Shown piece by piece: positions 25,116 to 34,097 of a DNA stretch of 64,000 nt. Both the position numbers and the translations under genes were made by a program. The stretch is taken from positions 2,666,001-2,730,000 of the forward strand of contig NZ_CP035119.1 of the NCBI RefSeq assembly GCF_004087835.1, read 5' to 3'. The stretch comes from Halorussus pelagicus (GTDB lineage Archaea; Halobacteriota; Halobacteria; Halobacteriales; Haladaptataceae). The stretch's first letter is position 1; the number at the start of each line of letters is the position of its first letter. The notes beneath the pieces were generated by a model. The model had not been told where the DNA came from and did not search any database. It worked only from the letters and a program-made list of their open reading frames with translations.

Positions 25116-25229
25116 GGTCGGCGATTCGGACGCCCGGAAAATCAAGGGTTCGGCTTCGGAGGCGAATTCCCTGCGAGCGCGGCGGCCGATGCGTAGCGCT
25201 CAAGACGCTCGCAGGCGAGACCGAACGTA

Positions 25230-25904
25230 GTGGTTCAGAACCTCGCCGAAGCGTTGCTAGTGGACCCGTTCACCGCGATGAACACGGTCGGACTGGTCGC
25301 GTTCGCGCTCGTCGGCGCGACAAAGGCGATACGCGAGGAGTTCGACGTGTTCGGCGTCGCGGTCGTCGGACTGGTCACGGCGTTCGCTGGCGGGGCGACG
25401 CGCGACCTGCTCGTGAATCGCGTCCCGCTTGCGCTCAGGTCGCTCGGCGAGATAAGTCTCGGAATGGTCGGCGTGGCGCTGGCGGTCGGTCTGAGCGTCG
25501 TCCTCGACTCGCCGGACGACCACCCGATAACGCTGTTCTCCGACGCGGTCGGACTCGCGGCGTTCACCACCGCGGGGGCCATCGTGGCGAGCGACGCGGG
25601 CGTCTCGGCGTTCGGCGTCGTCGCCGTCGGAACCATCAACGCGGTGGGCGGCGGCGCGTTCGCGGACATCCTCCTCGACAGGTCGCCGTTCATCCTCTTC
25701 GACGATTTCTACGCGAGTTGCGCGGTGCTGGGCGGGAGTACGTACTGGGTGGTGACGGCCCTCAGTGGGAGTGGGAGTGGAAGTAGCGCCGCGGCGGTCT
25801 GTGCGGCGGTGACGGTCGGAACCCGGATGGCGGCGGTCAGCTACGGATGGGAACTCCCCACGGCGCAGGCGCTCGGGTTGGCCCGCGACGGAACCAAAAA
25901 GTAG
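25230..25904 (+). CDS. TRIC-type cation channel family protein (UPF0126)
   Basis: A 224-residue membrane protein with seven helices in two UPF0126 repeats. Repeat signatures GGATRDLLVNRVP and GGGAFADILLDRSP carry the glycine hinge motifs, and both repeats have FALVGATKA/FTTAGAIVA helices. Prokaryotic TRIC proteins form homotrimeric K+/Na+-permeable channels. GTG 25230 is the start. The monovalent cation role fits a salt-in halophile but is inference. Confidence 0.85.
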   Translation: MVQNLAEALLVDPFTAMNTVGLVAFALVGATKAIREEFDVFGVAVVGLVTAFAGGATRDLLVNRVPLALRSLGEISLGMVGVALAVGLSVVLDSPDDHPITLFSDAVGLAAFTTAGAIVASDAGVSAFGVVAVGTINAVGGGAFADILLDRSPFILFDDFYASCAVLGGSTYWVVTALSGSGSGSSAAAVCAAVTVGTRMAAVSYGWELPTAQALGLARDGTKK

Positions 25905-25944
25905 TAGCAGGGTCTCGAAAATCTGGAAATCGCGGTCGGGGCGC

Positions 25945-26421
25945 TCACTCGGCCACGTCGGCGACCTCCGCGCCGGACAGCTCTCGGAGTTCGTCGGGCG
26001 CGATGGGGAACACCGCTTCCGGGGTCCCCGCGGCGGCCCACACCGTCTCGAACTCGGTGAGGGTCCGGTCGAGGAACACCGGCACGTCGGCGTCGTGGCA
26101 GAACGGCGGGACGCCGCCGATGGACCAGCCGAGCGCGGCCTTGATTTCTCCGGCGTCGGCTATCGCCACGTCGTCCTCGGCGAGTCCGAGACGGTCGGCG
26201 AGTTTCGTCTCGCTGACCCGGTTCGCACCGCTGGTCACGACCACGACGAGGCAGTCGTCGGCGCGCATGGCGATGCTACTGGCGATTTGGGCCACGTCAC
26301 AGCCGATGGCGTCGGCGGCGTCCGCGGCGGTCTTTGTCCCCTCGGGGAACTCCTCGACATCTACCTCGAAGTCGTGGCGGCGGCGCGCCCGGTCGGCGAA
26401 CTCTGCTGCTCGCTCGTGCAT
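25945..26421 (-). CDS. YbaK/EbsC (ProX-like) aminoacyl-tRNA deacylase
   Basis: A 158-residue protein of the YbaK fold. FPEGTKTAADAADAIGCDVAQIASSIAMRAD, the VVVVTSGANRV strand and the GWSIGGVPPFCH loop are the conserved motifs, the last being the substrate-pocket Gly-x-x-Pro-Pro segment. These trans-editing factors hydrolyse misacylated tRNAs such as Cys-tRNAPro or Ala-tRNAPro. Which one applies cannot be told. It is a single gene. Confidence 0.88.
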   Translation of the reverse strand: MHERAAEFADRARRRHDFEVDVEEFPEGTKTAADAADAIGCDVAQIASSIAMRADDCLVVVVTSGANRVSETKLADRLGLAEDDVAIADAGEIKAALGWSIGGVPPFCHDADVPVFLDRTLTEFETVWAAAGTPEAVFPIAPDELRELSGAEVADVAE

Positions 26422-26493
26422 GTCCGTGGGTTGTGAGGGCGTGGGTCAAATAGTTCGGGGCCGAGGCAGAAGCGGATTCCCAGCGCGTCCGGT

Positions 26494-27519
26494 TCAATCT
26501 CGCTGGCTCCGGAACTCTCGGACCGCCTCGCGGGTCGGGAGCGCGGTCATCGCGCCGGGCGCGGTGGTCGTGACCGCCGCCACTGCGTTGGCGAACCGGA
26601 GGACCGCCGCGAGCGAGCGGTCGCTCGGGTCGCTGGTCGAGCCGTCGGCCGAATCGTCGGTCTCGTCGCCCGCTCCGGCCGCGAGCGCGGCCAGCGCCCC
26701 CGCGGTGAAGGCGTCGCCCGCGCCCGTCGTGTCCGCGACCGATTCGACCTCGTAGCCGCCGTGAGCGGCCTCGTCCGCGCCCCACGGCGCGGCGTCGGTC
26801 GAGCGAGCGAATGCCCCCGAACCGCCGAGCGTGAGCAGGGCGGTGTGGGGTCCCGCGTCGGTGACGCCCGCGGCGAGGGCGTCGGGCGAGTCTCCGTCGA
26901 ATCCGGCCGCGCGGAGGTCCTCCGGGGTGGCCTTCACCACGTCGGCGAACGCGAGCATCTCGCGGACGCGCTCGCCGAACGCCGCCTCGGAGTCCCAGAG
27001 TTCCGGGCGGGCGTTGGGGTCGAAGACCACGGTACAGTCGCGCTCGGCGGCGCGTTCGGCGAGGTCCAGCGTGGCCGACCGGCCGGGATCGGCCGCGAGC
27101 ATCACCCCGCCCACGTAGACCCACGACACCGAGTCGAGGGTTCGGTCGGGGACGCCACCGGGTTCGACGCGCGTGTCGGCGGTCCCGTCGCGGTAGAAGG
27201 TGAACGCGCGGTCGGCGTCCGCGTCGTGGCTGACGAACGCCAGCGCGGTCTTGGCGTCCGGGTCGCGCTCGACGAAGCGGTCGGGGAGACCGAACGACGA
27301 GAGAGTCGCCGCAAGGTGGTCGCCGAAGGGGTCCTCGCCCACGCGGGTCCAGAACCACGGGACTGCGTCGAGTTGCGCCAGCGCGACCGCGACGTTCGCG
27401 GGCGCGCCGCCCGCGCGCCGCGAGAAGTTTTCGACGCCCGCGAGCGGGCCGGGACTGTCCGGCAGGAAGTCTATCAGGGCTTCGCCTGCGACGAGAACGT
27501 CGGAGTCCGAATTGGTCAC
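26494..27519 (-). CDS. PfkB-family carbohydrate kinase (fructokinase-like)
   Basis: A 341-residue ribokinase-fold sugar kinase. The N-terminal GGAPANVAVALAQL glycine motif and the C-terminal DTTGAGDAFTAGAL anion hole with catalytic Asp are intact. An acidic Asp/Glu/Ser insertion (about residues 285-300) is halophile-typical. The LIDFLPDSPGPLAG start and AGDPFGDHL-type pattern resemble fructokinases/ketohexokinases. Substrate is inferred only. A TIM-barrel isomerase/epimerase gene lies 300 bases upstream on the same strand, so a sugar pathway is plausible. Confidence 0.85.
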   Translation of the reverse strand: MTNSDSDVLVAGEALIDFLPDSPGPLAGVENFSRRAGGAPANVAVALAQLDAVPWFWTRVGEDPFGDHLAATLSSFGLPDRFVERDPDAKTALAFVSHDADADRAFTFYRDGTADTRVEPGGVPDRTLDSVSWVYVGGVMLAADPGRSATLDLAERAAERDCTVVFDPNARPELWDSEAAFGERVREMLAFADVVKATPEDLRAAGFDGDSPDALAAGVTDAGPHTALLTLGGSGAFARSTDAAPWGADEAAHGGYEVESVADTTGAGDAFTAGALAALAAGAGDETDDSADGSTSDPSDRSLAAVLRFANAVAAVTTTAPGAMTALPTREAVREFRSQRD

Positions 27520-27691
27520 GTTTCGACACTATCGGCGGCGCGCCGAAAAGAGTTGGTCGGTGGCGAGCGTCGCACCGCTTCGGGTCGCGGAGTCGGGCAA
27601 CGGCGGGAACGCGAATCGTCGCGGACAACCGAGAGCGCGCATTTCCACTGCCCACCGGAAACGCGAATTTTCACCACCGACAGGACGCGCC

Positions 27692-27733
27692 GCGCCCTCG
27701 GCCGCACTCGCGGCTCCGCGCGGCCGAGGGCGC
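27692..27733 (-). other. 14-bp GC-rich inverted repeat in a 301-base intergenic gap
   Basis: GCGCCCTCGGCCGC (27692-27705) and GCGGCCGAGGGCGC (27720-27733) are perfect complements with a 14-base loop. It lies between two same-strand genes (isomerase and PfkB kinase), about 90-130 bases downstream of the isomerase stop. There is no T-run. It may be a processing or attenuation structure. The rest of 27520-27820 shows no gene. Confidence 0.5.
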
Positions 27734-27820
27734 ACACCCGAAGACACCCCGCGTCTTCCGAGTGCGCGCGTCCCGGAATTGCTACTCTCTATCTCCGAAA
27801 ACCGACGACCGTTTTCGTCC

Positions 27821-28603
27821 TCACGACTCCACGCTGGCGAGTACGTCGTCAAGATACTCCTTGCTCACGCCGATGTAGCCGTAGTCGAGCGTGAACACCT
27901 CCAGCGAGAGCGTCCCCGACCAGTCCGCTGGGAGCGCGCCGAGTATCCGCTCGAAGTCGATGGTGCCCGCGCCGAACGGCAGGTGTTCGTCCTGCGCTTT
28001 CCGGGTGTCGTTGAGGTGGAAATGCGAGATTCGGTCGGCGTGGCGCGCGACGAACGTCGCCATCCCCGCCGAGTCGAACCCGTCCACGCGGGCGTGGCCG
28101 GTGTCGAGAGTCATCGCGGCGTCGGTGTCGGCGAAGAGGTCCGGGAAGTTCCCCGTCGAAAAGGCCCCGCGCGGAATGTTCTCGAAGCAGATCTCGAAGT
28201 CGTCGGGCGTCTCGGCGTCCACCTCGCGGACCGAATCGAGGACGAGGTCGCGCAGGTCGGCGTCGTCCCACGCGGGACCCCACGCTTTCGAGTTGGCGTG
28301 TGCGACGCCCTTCTGGGCGCCCATCTCCGCGGCGGTCTCGGCGGCCGCGACGAGTTCCCGAATCGCGCCCTCGCGGACGTGTTCGTAGGCCGACCCCACG
28401 TCGAGCGCAAAGGGCAGGTGGACCAGCAGGTCGAGGTCCCGGTCGGCGGCGGCCTCGCGCACGGCCGCGGGGTCGAGGCTCCGGCGCTCGTGGTCGCCGT
28501 CCATCAGCAGTTCCACGTAGTCGAAGTCTAACTCCGCGGCCACGTCGAAGGCCGTCTCGTAGTTCATCCCGAGTTGGGTGACGAATCCGGTGGTCGCGTC
28601 CAT
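27821..28603 (-). CDS. Xylose-isomerase-like TIM-barrel protein (sugar phosphate isomerase/epimerase)
   Basis: A 260-residue AP-endonuclease-2/xylose-isomerase-like TIM barrel. Metal-binding positions are visible: ICFENIP (Glu), LDTGHARV (Asp/His), ISHFHLNDT (His), and LSLEVFT (Glu) at the strand ends. The family covers sugar isomerases, epimerases and endonuclease IV-like proteins. Lack of the extended nuclease motifs favours an isomerase/epimerase. The PfkB kinase downstream supports a sugar role. Start is ATG 28603. Confidence 0.85.
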   Translation of the reverse strand: MDATTGFVTQLGMNYETAFDVAAELDFDYVELLMDGDHERRSLDPAAVREAAADRDLDLLVHLPFALDVGSAYEHVREGAIRELVAAAETAAEMGAQKGVAHANSKAWGPAWDDADLRDLVLDSVREVDAETPDDFEICFENIPRGAFSTGNFPDLFADTDAAMTLDTGHARVDGFDSAGMATFVARHADRISHFHLNDTRKAQDEHLPFGAGTIDFERILGALPADWSGTLSLEVFTLDYGYIGVSKEYLDDVLASVES

Positions 28604-28757
28604 GTCGGGGCGACGGCCGCCGGTAGTTAGTCGTTTTCGGGCCAGCGAGCGAGTCGCGTTCGGTCCGGTGAGTCGCCTCCGAGCGAAACGCCTCGCCGCT
28701 GGCTCTCGCTGGCCCGTGGACTCTTGAGGATTCGCGGCGAAATCACTCGGAGGAACG

Positions 28758-29414
28758 ATGACGGGGGATTCTACGTCCGCGGAGCGGGGAGACTCAGGGA
28801 GCGGTCCAAAGCGAGCGGACTCGGCCGATTCGGAGTCGGGGACCGAGGACGGCCTGACCCGCCGGACGTTCGTCCGGGTGAGCGGCGCGGCCGCCGCGGC
28901 GGGAGCGAGCGCCGCGTTCGCCGACGACGCCTCCGCGCAGGCCCAGACCTACCGCTTCGGCGGCGAGGTCGCGGGGTGGCAGGGCCGCGAACCCGCGGCC
29001 ATCGAGGGCGAGGAGAACCCGACCATCGAGTTGGAAGCGGGCCGAGAGTACGAGTTCTGGTTCGAGAACCTCGACGGCCAACCGCACAACATCGTCATCT
29101 GGGACGGCGGCGAGAACGCCATCGTCGAGAGCGACATCATCACCGAACAGGGCGGGACGGCCTCGGTGACGTTCACCGCGACGGGGAACGCCGCCCAGTA
29201 CGTCTGTACGGTCCACCCGACCACGATGATTGGCGACCTGAACGTGACCGGAGAGACCGGAGACGGAGGCGAGGGTGGTCTCGCCTCGCTCCCGACCGGC
29301 GCGCTGGTGCTGGCAGTGGGTCTCGCGCTGGCGTTTCTTTCGCCGCTCCTGTTCGCGCTGTTCCTGTTCTCGCGGGGGCGCGACAGCGGCGACGAAACGA
29401 CGACCAGAACGTAA
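28758..29414 (+). CDS. Tat-exported membrane-anchored cupredoxin (halocyanin/plastocyanin-like)
   Basis: 218 residues. A long acidic leader precedes the twin-arginine motif RRTFVRVSG (35-43). The cupredoxin domain has type-1 copper ligands His110 (GQPHNIV), Cys150, His153 and Met157 (YVCTVHPTTM). A C-terminal helix (about 180-205) with positive end anchors it to the membrane. It should transfer electrons outside the cell, for example between a bc-type complex and an oxidase. A 12-bp inverted repeat (28638-28649 with 28704-28715) lies upstream. Confidence 0.88.
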   Translation: MTGDSTSAERGDSGSGPKRADSADSESGTEDGLTRRTFVRVSGAAAAAGASAAFADDASAQAQTYRFGGEVAGWQGREPAAIEGEENPTIELEAGREYEFWFENLDGQPHNIVIWDGGENAIVESDIITEQGGTASVTFTATGNAAQYVCTVHPTTMIGDLNVTGETGDGGEGGLASLPTGALVLAVGLALAFLSPLLFALFLFSRGRDSGDETTTRT

Positions 29415-29490
29415 TCAACCGTCGATTTCCGGCGTTTAACGGCCGACGACCGCGTGGAGCGTTATTGTCCTCGGGAACGGAGACGAGCAC

Positions 29491-29625
29491 ATGAGAACCA
29501 GCACCCTCCTGCTCGTCGTCGGTCTGGTCGTCGCAGCGGGCGTCTTCCCCGCAGTCGCACACTCCGGGTCCGCATCTGTTCCTGGGTCCGTGTTTGTCTC
29601 TGAGTCGTCCCGGCTTTGGGTATAA
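29491..29625 (+). CDS. Possible short secreted peptide or truncated secretory gene
   Basis: A 44-codon frame starts ATG 29491 and reads MRTSTLLLVVGLVVAAGVF, then AVAHSGS, a clean Sec signal peptide with an A-x-A-type cleavage site. It ends after only about 20 further residues at TAA. It may be a true small secreted peptide, or the intact start of a gene whose body was lost. No continuation in other frames was seen. The flanking region to 29796 holds nothing else I can support. Confidence 0.3.
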   Translation: MRTSTLLLVVGLVVAAGVFPAVAHSGSASVPGSVFVSESSRLWV

Positions 29626-29796
29626 ATCCTCGTCATTGCGAGAATTAGTAGTGCGGTCGGGCTAGCGAGACGACCGCGAGCGAGGGAGCGAACGACGACT
29701 CGGAAGTCACGGGTTGTCTTTCAGTGTTTTTCCCACATTCTGTCAGCGAGACCCCCGAACCCGCGGCGCGGCGCAACCGAGTGCAGCAAAAAGTGG

Positions 29797-31011
29797 CTAC
29801 AGGTAGCCCTTCACGCTCGCGTGGACGCCCATCGACTCGAAGGTTTCTTCGAGCGCGTCTAGCACGACTGCGAGGTCCTGCTGGAGGTCGTACTCCCGGT
29901 ACTTGCCGCCCGCCGACCCCTCGTTGATTTCGGTGACATTGAGGATACCGAGCATGGCGAGGTCGTCGAGGTGTTCCCGAAGCCAGCGCGCGGTCAGCGA
30001 GTCCTTTCCCGCGGCGTCCGCCAAGGATTTGTAGCGGGTATAAATCTCCCGCGAGCGCGCCGGGGTGTCGTCCTCGGCTTCGAGCGTGGCCAGCGCGTAG
30101 ACTACAAGTCGTTCGTGGTCGTTGAGGTCCGCGATGCCGCGGGCGACTTGCTCGCGTTCGAGGAGTTGGCGACCTCTGCGGACATGCTGTTCGGCGACTT
30201 CCTCGTCGTTCTGCTCGCGGGCGAGGTCGCCCGCCTTCAACAGCAGGTCGAGGGCCTTTCGGGCGTCGCCGGACTCTTGGGCACCGAACGCGGCGCAGAG
30301 CGGCACCACATCGTCGGTCAGCACGTCGTCTTTGAACGCGACGCTCTTGCGCTGTTCGAGGACCGCGCGGAGTTCGTTGGCGTCGTACGTGGAAAAAGAG
30401 ATGGCGCGCTCACAGAGGGAGGACCGAACTTTGGGAGAGAGCGAGTCGCGGAACGTGAGGTCGTTGCTGATGCCGATGAGACCGATACGGGCCTCGGTCA
30501 GGTTCTCGTTCTCGCGGGCGCGGGAGAGTTGATAGAGGATGGAGTCGTCCTTGAGGTGGTCGATTTCGTCCAGCACGACGAGGATGATGCCGCCCGCGTT
30601 GTCGAGTTCCTGCCACATGATGTCGTAGACCTGCGAGCGGGAGTAGCCCGTCTCGCTGATGTGGTCCGACGGCGGGCGCATCGTGTTGACGAGGTTGCTG
30701 GCGACCCGATACGAGGAGTTCAGGCCGTCGCAGTTGATGATTTCGGTGCGAACGTCCAAGTCCTCGTACTCCTCGGCGTTGTCTTCGAGTTTGTTCAGGA
30801 GAAATCGGGTGGCGGCAGTCTTGCCCACGCCCGCCTTGCCGTAGAGGAAGATGTTGTCCGGTTGCTCGCCGTAGATGGCCGGTTGGAGCGCGCCGTGGTA
30901 CTCCTCGAGTTCGTCGTCGCGGCCGACCAGCGTGTCGGGCGTGTAATCGTCCAACAGCGCCTCGCGGTTGGTGTACGGAGAATATTCCCGGACGAAGTCG
31001 AACGAACCCAT
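29797..31011 (-). CDS. Orc1/Cdc6-family replication initiator
   Basis: A 404-residue AAA+ initiator. Walker A is YGKAGVGKTAATRF (about 57-70), Walker B is ILVVLDEIDHL, sensor 1 is IGISNDLTFRDSL, and the C-terminal winged helix (about 310-404) binds DNA. ATG 31009-31011 gives the family N-terminus. The upstream ATG is in the origin region and is rejected. It is transcribed away from an intergenic region with ORB-like repeats, the standard archaeal initiator-origin arrangement. I do not assign an orc number, because a genome carries several. Confidence 0.95.
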   Translation of the reverse strand: MGSFDFVREYSPYTNREALLDDYTPDTLVGRDDELEEYHGALQPAIYGEQPDNIFLYGKAGVGKTAATRFLLNKLEDNAEEYEDLDVRTEIINCDGLNSSYRVASNLVNTMRPPSDHISETGYSRSQVYDIMWQELDNAGGIILVVLDEIDHLKDDSILYQLSRARENENLTEARIGLIGISNDLTFRDSLSPKVRSSLCERAISFSTYDANELRAVLEQRKSVAFKDDVLTDDVVPLCAAFGAQESGDARKALDLLLKAGDLAREQNDEEVAEQHVRRGRQLLEREQVARGIADLNDHERLVVYALATLEAEDDTPARSREIYTRYKSLADAAGKDSLTARWLREHLDDLAMLGILNVTEINEGSAGGKYREYDLQQDLAVVLDALEETFESMGVHASVKGYL

Positions 31012-31107
31012 GATACTCGTGGCGGAGTCGCGGGTCGGTCTTGAAGCTATCGAAACCACCCGTTCCGCTGATTCCGCTGATTCATGTGAGTGAGTTATTT
31101 AAGAAAC

Positions 31108-31134
31108 ACCCCCACCCCATCGTTCCGCTGAATG
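31108..31134 (-). repeat. ORB-like element 1
   Basis: The minus strand carries ATTCAGCGGAACGATGGGG followed by TGGGGG. It has the TTC/GGAA dyad and a G-string. It is inverted relative to 31307-31333. Confidence 0.75.
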
Positions 31135-31306
31135 CGGTGAATCGAGGGGTGGCCGTTCTCAAGGGCTTCTAGAAAGAGCAAGTTTCTTGTTCTAGTCCCA
31201 GAAACAGAATCCGCAAACTAGTCTACTCAGACTATTTCAACTATTCAGGTGGGAAAATAACTGCTCGACAGTTCACGCCGCTTCGCCTCCCCTCCGTTCT
31301 AAGGAC

Positions 31307-31333
31307 CATTCAGAGGAACGCCGGGGTGGGGGT
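31307..31333 (+). repeat. ORB-like element 2
   Basis: The plus strand carries ATTCAGAGGAACGCCGGGG followed by TGGGGG. It differs from element 1 at three positions only. Its end adjoins the TTTTTATAAA promoter of the GH5-like gene. Confidence 0.75.
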
Positions 31334-31477
31334 TTTTATAAATCCTTCCGAACAGACGAAACAGCGGAAATGGTGGTTCGGCGTACCACGGTTCGTCGTC
31401 GCCTCGACATCTCCCGACGACGACCTATCACCGTCCCCGACCGAACGCTTTTCCCTCCGTATTTGCTCTCGTTCGTC

Positions 31478-32758
31478 GTGACCGACGATGCCCGCTCCGA
31501 CACTCTCCGCGACGTTCGCGGGGCGGTGTACCTCCCGCAGAAGGACTGGAACGCCTACCAGATGTGGGCCGACTACGACAACGAGACCATCGAGCGCGAA
31601 CTCGACTTCGCCGCGCGTCTCCGACTGAACAGTCTCCGAGTCTTCGCCTCCTACGAATGCTGGCGCGAGGACGGCCCGACCTTCTTCGCGCACGTCGAAC
31701 ATTTCCTCTCGGCCTGCCGAGAGCGCGCCATCCATCCGGTCGTCATGCTCTTCGAAGCCACGCCGGAGGCACCACCGACCGAGGAGAACCTCCGTGCGCG
31801 AGACCCGCGAAAGGCGTTCGGCGTTCACTCTCCCTCACGGTCGAAAATCCTGCGACCGCGCAACTGGAAGGGCTACGACCGCTCGCCAATTCACTTCGCG
31901 CGTCGATGGGCGCAGGAGTACGCCGAGGACGACCGCCTGCTCGCCACCGAAATCATGAACGAACCCGGCGACGTGCAACCGCGCCGCGACTTCGTGATGG
32001 ACGCGCTCGAAACGGTCCGGGACGCCGCGCCGGACGCCGCGCTCACGATGGGCACCAAGGACGTGCGCTTCGCCCGCGTCTACGACCGCGACGGCGCGCT
32101 CGACGCCTACCAGTTCCATATGAATCTCCCGCGAACTCGGAGCGCGGCCCGCGAGTACGTGGCCGAACAGCGCGCGCTCGCCGACGACATCTCCGAAGGG
32201 ACTGATGACGACACCGCGACCCCCGCCAAGCCCCTCTGGTGTACCGAGTGGCAACGAACTCTCGACGAACCGCCCTCGCGCTTCGCGCCGAACCTCGCCA
32301 GTCTCGCCCCGACGATTCGGGAGGTCCACGACGCGGGTACCCTCGACGGCGACTTCTTCTGGAGCCTGATGCTCCGCCCGGCGTACCTCCGAAAACCCCG
32401 CGAGAAGGTTCGCATCAACGGTCTCTTCCACGAGGACGGCGCGGTCTACTCCCGACTCGACGCCGAGACCATCGCTGGGCGCTCGCTCGAACTCGACGCC
32501 CGCGACGCGCTCCCCTCGGCGTGGCGCGCCCACCGATTTCCGTATCCCGACGCGGAGCAGAACGACGTCGCTCGCGCCGATGACGCCGGTCAGGAATCGA
32601 AATCCGACGGAACCGACCCTAGCGAATCCGACTCCGACAGTGGTGATTCGGCCGAAGCCGACCCCACCGAAAATTTCGCCGACCTGCGGAACCTCCGCGA
32701 GGACTTATCGAGGCGAATCCGGGAGACGTTCGGTCTCGGTCCCGGCGAGGAAAAATAA
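31478..32758 (+). CDS. Glycoside hydrolase family 5-like (cellulase-fold) protein
   Basis: About 426 residues. The (beta/alpha)8 GH5-type fold is suggested by DWNAYQMWADYD, LRLNSLRVFASYECW, TEIMNEPGD (acid/base Glu in NEP) and LWCTEWQ (nucleophile Glu). No signal peptide is seen, so it is probably cytoplasmic. The C-terminal tail is highly acidic and low-complexity. The start is uncertain: GTG 31478 begins typical haloarchaeal sequence (TDDARSDTLRDV), but a TTTTTATAAA element (31332-31341) lies 28 bases before an in-frame ATG at 31370, which would give a 36-residue basic extension. Confidence 0.75.
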   Translation: MTDDARSDTLRDVRGAVYLPQKDWNAYQMWADYDNETIERELDFAARLRLNSLRVFASYECWREDGPTFFAHVEHFLSACRERAIHPVVMLFEATPEAPPTEENLRARDPRKAFGVHSPSRSKILRPRNWKGYDRSPIHFARRWAQEYAEDDRLLATEIMNEPGDVQPRRDFVMDALETVRDAAPDAALTMGTKDVRFARVYDRDGALDAYQFHMNLPRTRSAAREYVAEQRALADDISEGTDDDTATPAKPLWCTEWQRTLDEPPSRFAPNLASLAPTIREVHDAGTLDGDFFWSLMLRPAYLRKPREKVRINGLFHEDGAVYSRLDAETIAGRSLELDARDALPSAWRAHRFPYPDAEQNDVARADDAGQESKSDGTDPSESDSDSGDSAEADPTENFADLRNLREDLSRRIRETFGLGPGEEK

Positions 32759-32806
32759 CCGCTGACGAAAATACGCGATGCCGAAACCCGCTCCACTGAA
32801 CCGGCC

Positions 32807-33973
32807 TCAGTTTAGCGACTGCTTGAACGCTTGGGCCAAGTCCGCCTTCAGGTCATCGACGCTCTCAATGCCGATACTCGCCCGAATGAGACCGTCACGG
32901 AGTCCGGCGGCCTCACGCTCCTCCGCCGGAATCGCGGCGTGGGTCATCGTCGCGGGTTGCTCGATGAGGCTTTCGACGCCGCCGAGACTTTCCGCGAGCG
33001 TGAAGACCTCGGTGTTCGACACTACGTCGGCGGTCTCTTCGAGGCTGGCGTCCATCTCGAAGCTGACCATCCCGCCGAAGTCGTCCATCTGTTCGGCCGC
33101 GAGTTCGTGGTCCGGGTGCGAGTCGAGTCCGGGGTAGTAAACGCGCTCGACGGCGTCGTGGTCCTGCAACCAGTCGGCGAGCGCGCGGGCGTTCTCGCAG
33201 TGGCGGTCCATCCGGACCGGCAGCGTCTTCGTCCCGCGCAGGACGAGGAAACACTCGTGGGGACCGGGCGTCGCGCCGACGCTGTTCTGGTAGAAACCGA
33301 ACTCCTCGTCCAGTTCCTCGTCGTTCGTCACGAGCGCGCCGCCGACCACGTCGGAGTGGCCGCCCATGTACTTGGTCAGCGAGTGGGAAACGAGGTCCGC
33401 GCCGAGTTCGAGCGGACGCTGGAGGTACGGCGTGGCGAAGGTGTTGTCCACCGCACAGAGCGCGTCGTTCTCGTGGGCGATGTCGGCGGTGCCCGCGATG
33501 TCAACGACGTTGAGCAGGGGATTCGTGGGGGTTTCGACCCAGACGAGTTCGGTCTCCTCGCGCACGGCAGCCTCGGTTTCGTCGAGGTCGGTCATATCAA
33601 CGAAGTCGAATTCGAGGTCGTACTGCTCGTAGACCTGCGTGAAGATGCGGTGGGTGCCGCCGTACACGTCCTCGCTGGCGACGACGTGGTCGCCCGCTTC
33701 TAGCAGGTTCAGGACCGTGTTGATAGCGCCCATGCCGCTCGAAAAGGCGCGACCGTACTCGCCGCTTTCGAGGCTGGCGACGTTGGCTTCGAGGTCCGTT
33801 CGCGTGGGGTTGCCCGTTCGGGAGTATTCGTAGCCACGATGCTCGCCCGGCGCGTCCTGCTCGTAGGTCGAGTTGGCGTGAATCGGGGTCATGAGCGCCC
33901 CGGTCTCCTCGTCGGGTTCCTGTCCGGCGTGAATCGACCGCGTCTCGAAGTCGAACTCTTCGCTGTCGGTCAT
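32807..33973 (-). CDS. Cystathionine gamma-synthase/gamma-lyase-type PLP enzyme
   Basis: A 388-residue Cys/Met-metabolism PLP enzyme. [11 protein letters not shown], the FSSGMGAI loop, [12 protein letters not shown], and the Schiff-base lysine in [13 protein letters not shown] are intact. The C-terminal [20 protein letters not shown] is the substrate-binding part. Sequence alone cannot separate gamma-synthase from gamma-lyase or O-acetylhomoserine sulfhydrylase. Methionine synthase genes lie 4 kb away, but not in the same operon. ATG 33971-33973 fits the family; the longer extension is rejected. Confidence 0.9.
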   Translation of the reverse strand: MTDSEEFDFETRSIHAGQEPDEETGALMTPIHANSTYEQDAPGEHRGYEYSRTGNPTRTDLEANVASLESGEYGRAFSSGMGAINTVLNLLEAGDHVVASEDVYGGTHRIFTQVYEQYDLEFDFVDMTDLDETEAAVREETELVWVETPTNPLLNVVDIAGTADIAHENDALCAVDNTFATPYLQRPLELGADLVSHSLTKYMGGHSDVVGGALVTNDEELDEEFGFYQNSVGATPGPHECFLVLRGTKTLPVRMDRHCENARALADWLQDHDAVERVYYPGLDSHPDHELAAEQMDDFGGMVSFEMDASLEETADVVSNTEVFTLAESLGGVESLIEQPATMTHAAIPAEEREAAGLRDGLIRASIGIESVDDLKADLAQAFKQSLN

Positions 33974-34097
33974 ATGGGTAGCGAGGAGCGGACGGCAGGT
34001 TACTCTTGCCCTTCCGGCGTGAACCGCAGACGTTGAACTCCGAGGAACGCGGAACGTGCCTTTTATAACGGTGACAGAACAAGGGGTGGGTACGACT

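Larger units (their letters stand above)
31012..31369. other. Probable replication origin: ORB-like repeats flanking AT-rich DNA
   Basis: Two 27-bp elements, 31108-31134 and 31307-31333 (inverted), match at 24 of 27 positions. Each has the dyad TTC-n3-GGAA joined to a G-string. A third partial element, with TTCCGCTGA repeated in tandem (31062-31079), lies nearer orc1. Between the pair, 31160-31260 is AT-rich with the 10-bp inverted repeat CTAGAA..CAAG/CTTGTTCTAG (31169-31195), a plausible unwinding element. Dyad plus G-string is the known design of haloarchaeal ORBs. Direct activity is inferred. Confidence 0.75.

Noticed and set aside
30122-30532. Plus-strand open frame inside orc1
   Set aside because: Antisense shadow of the initiator gene.
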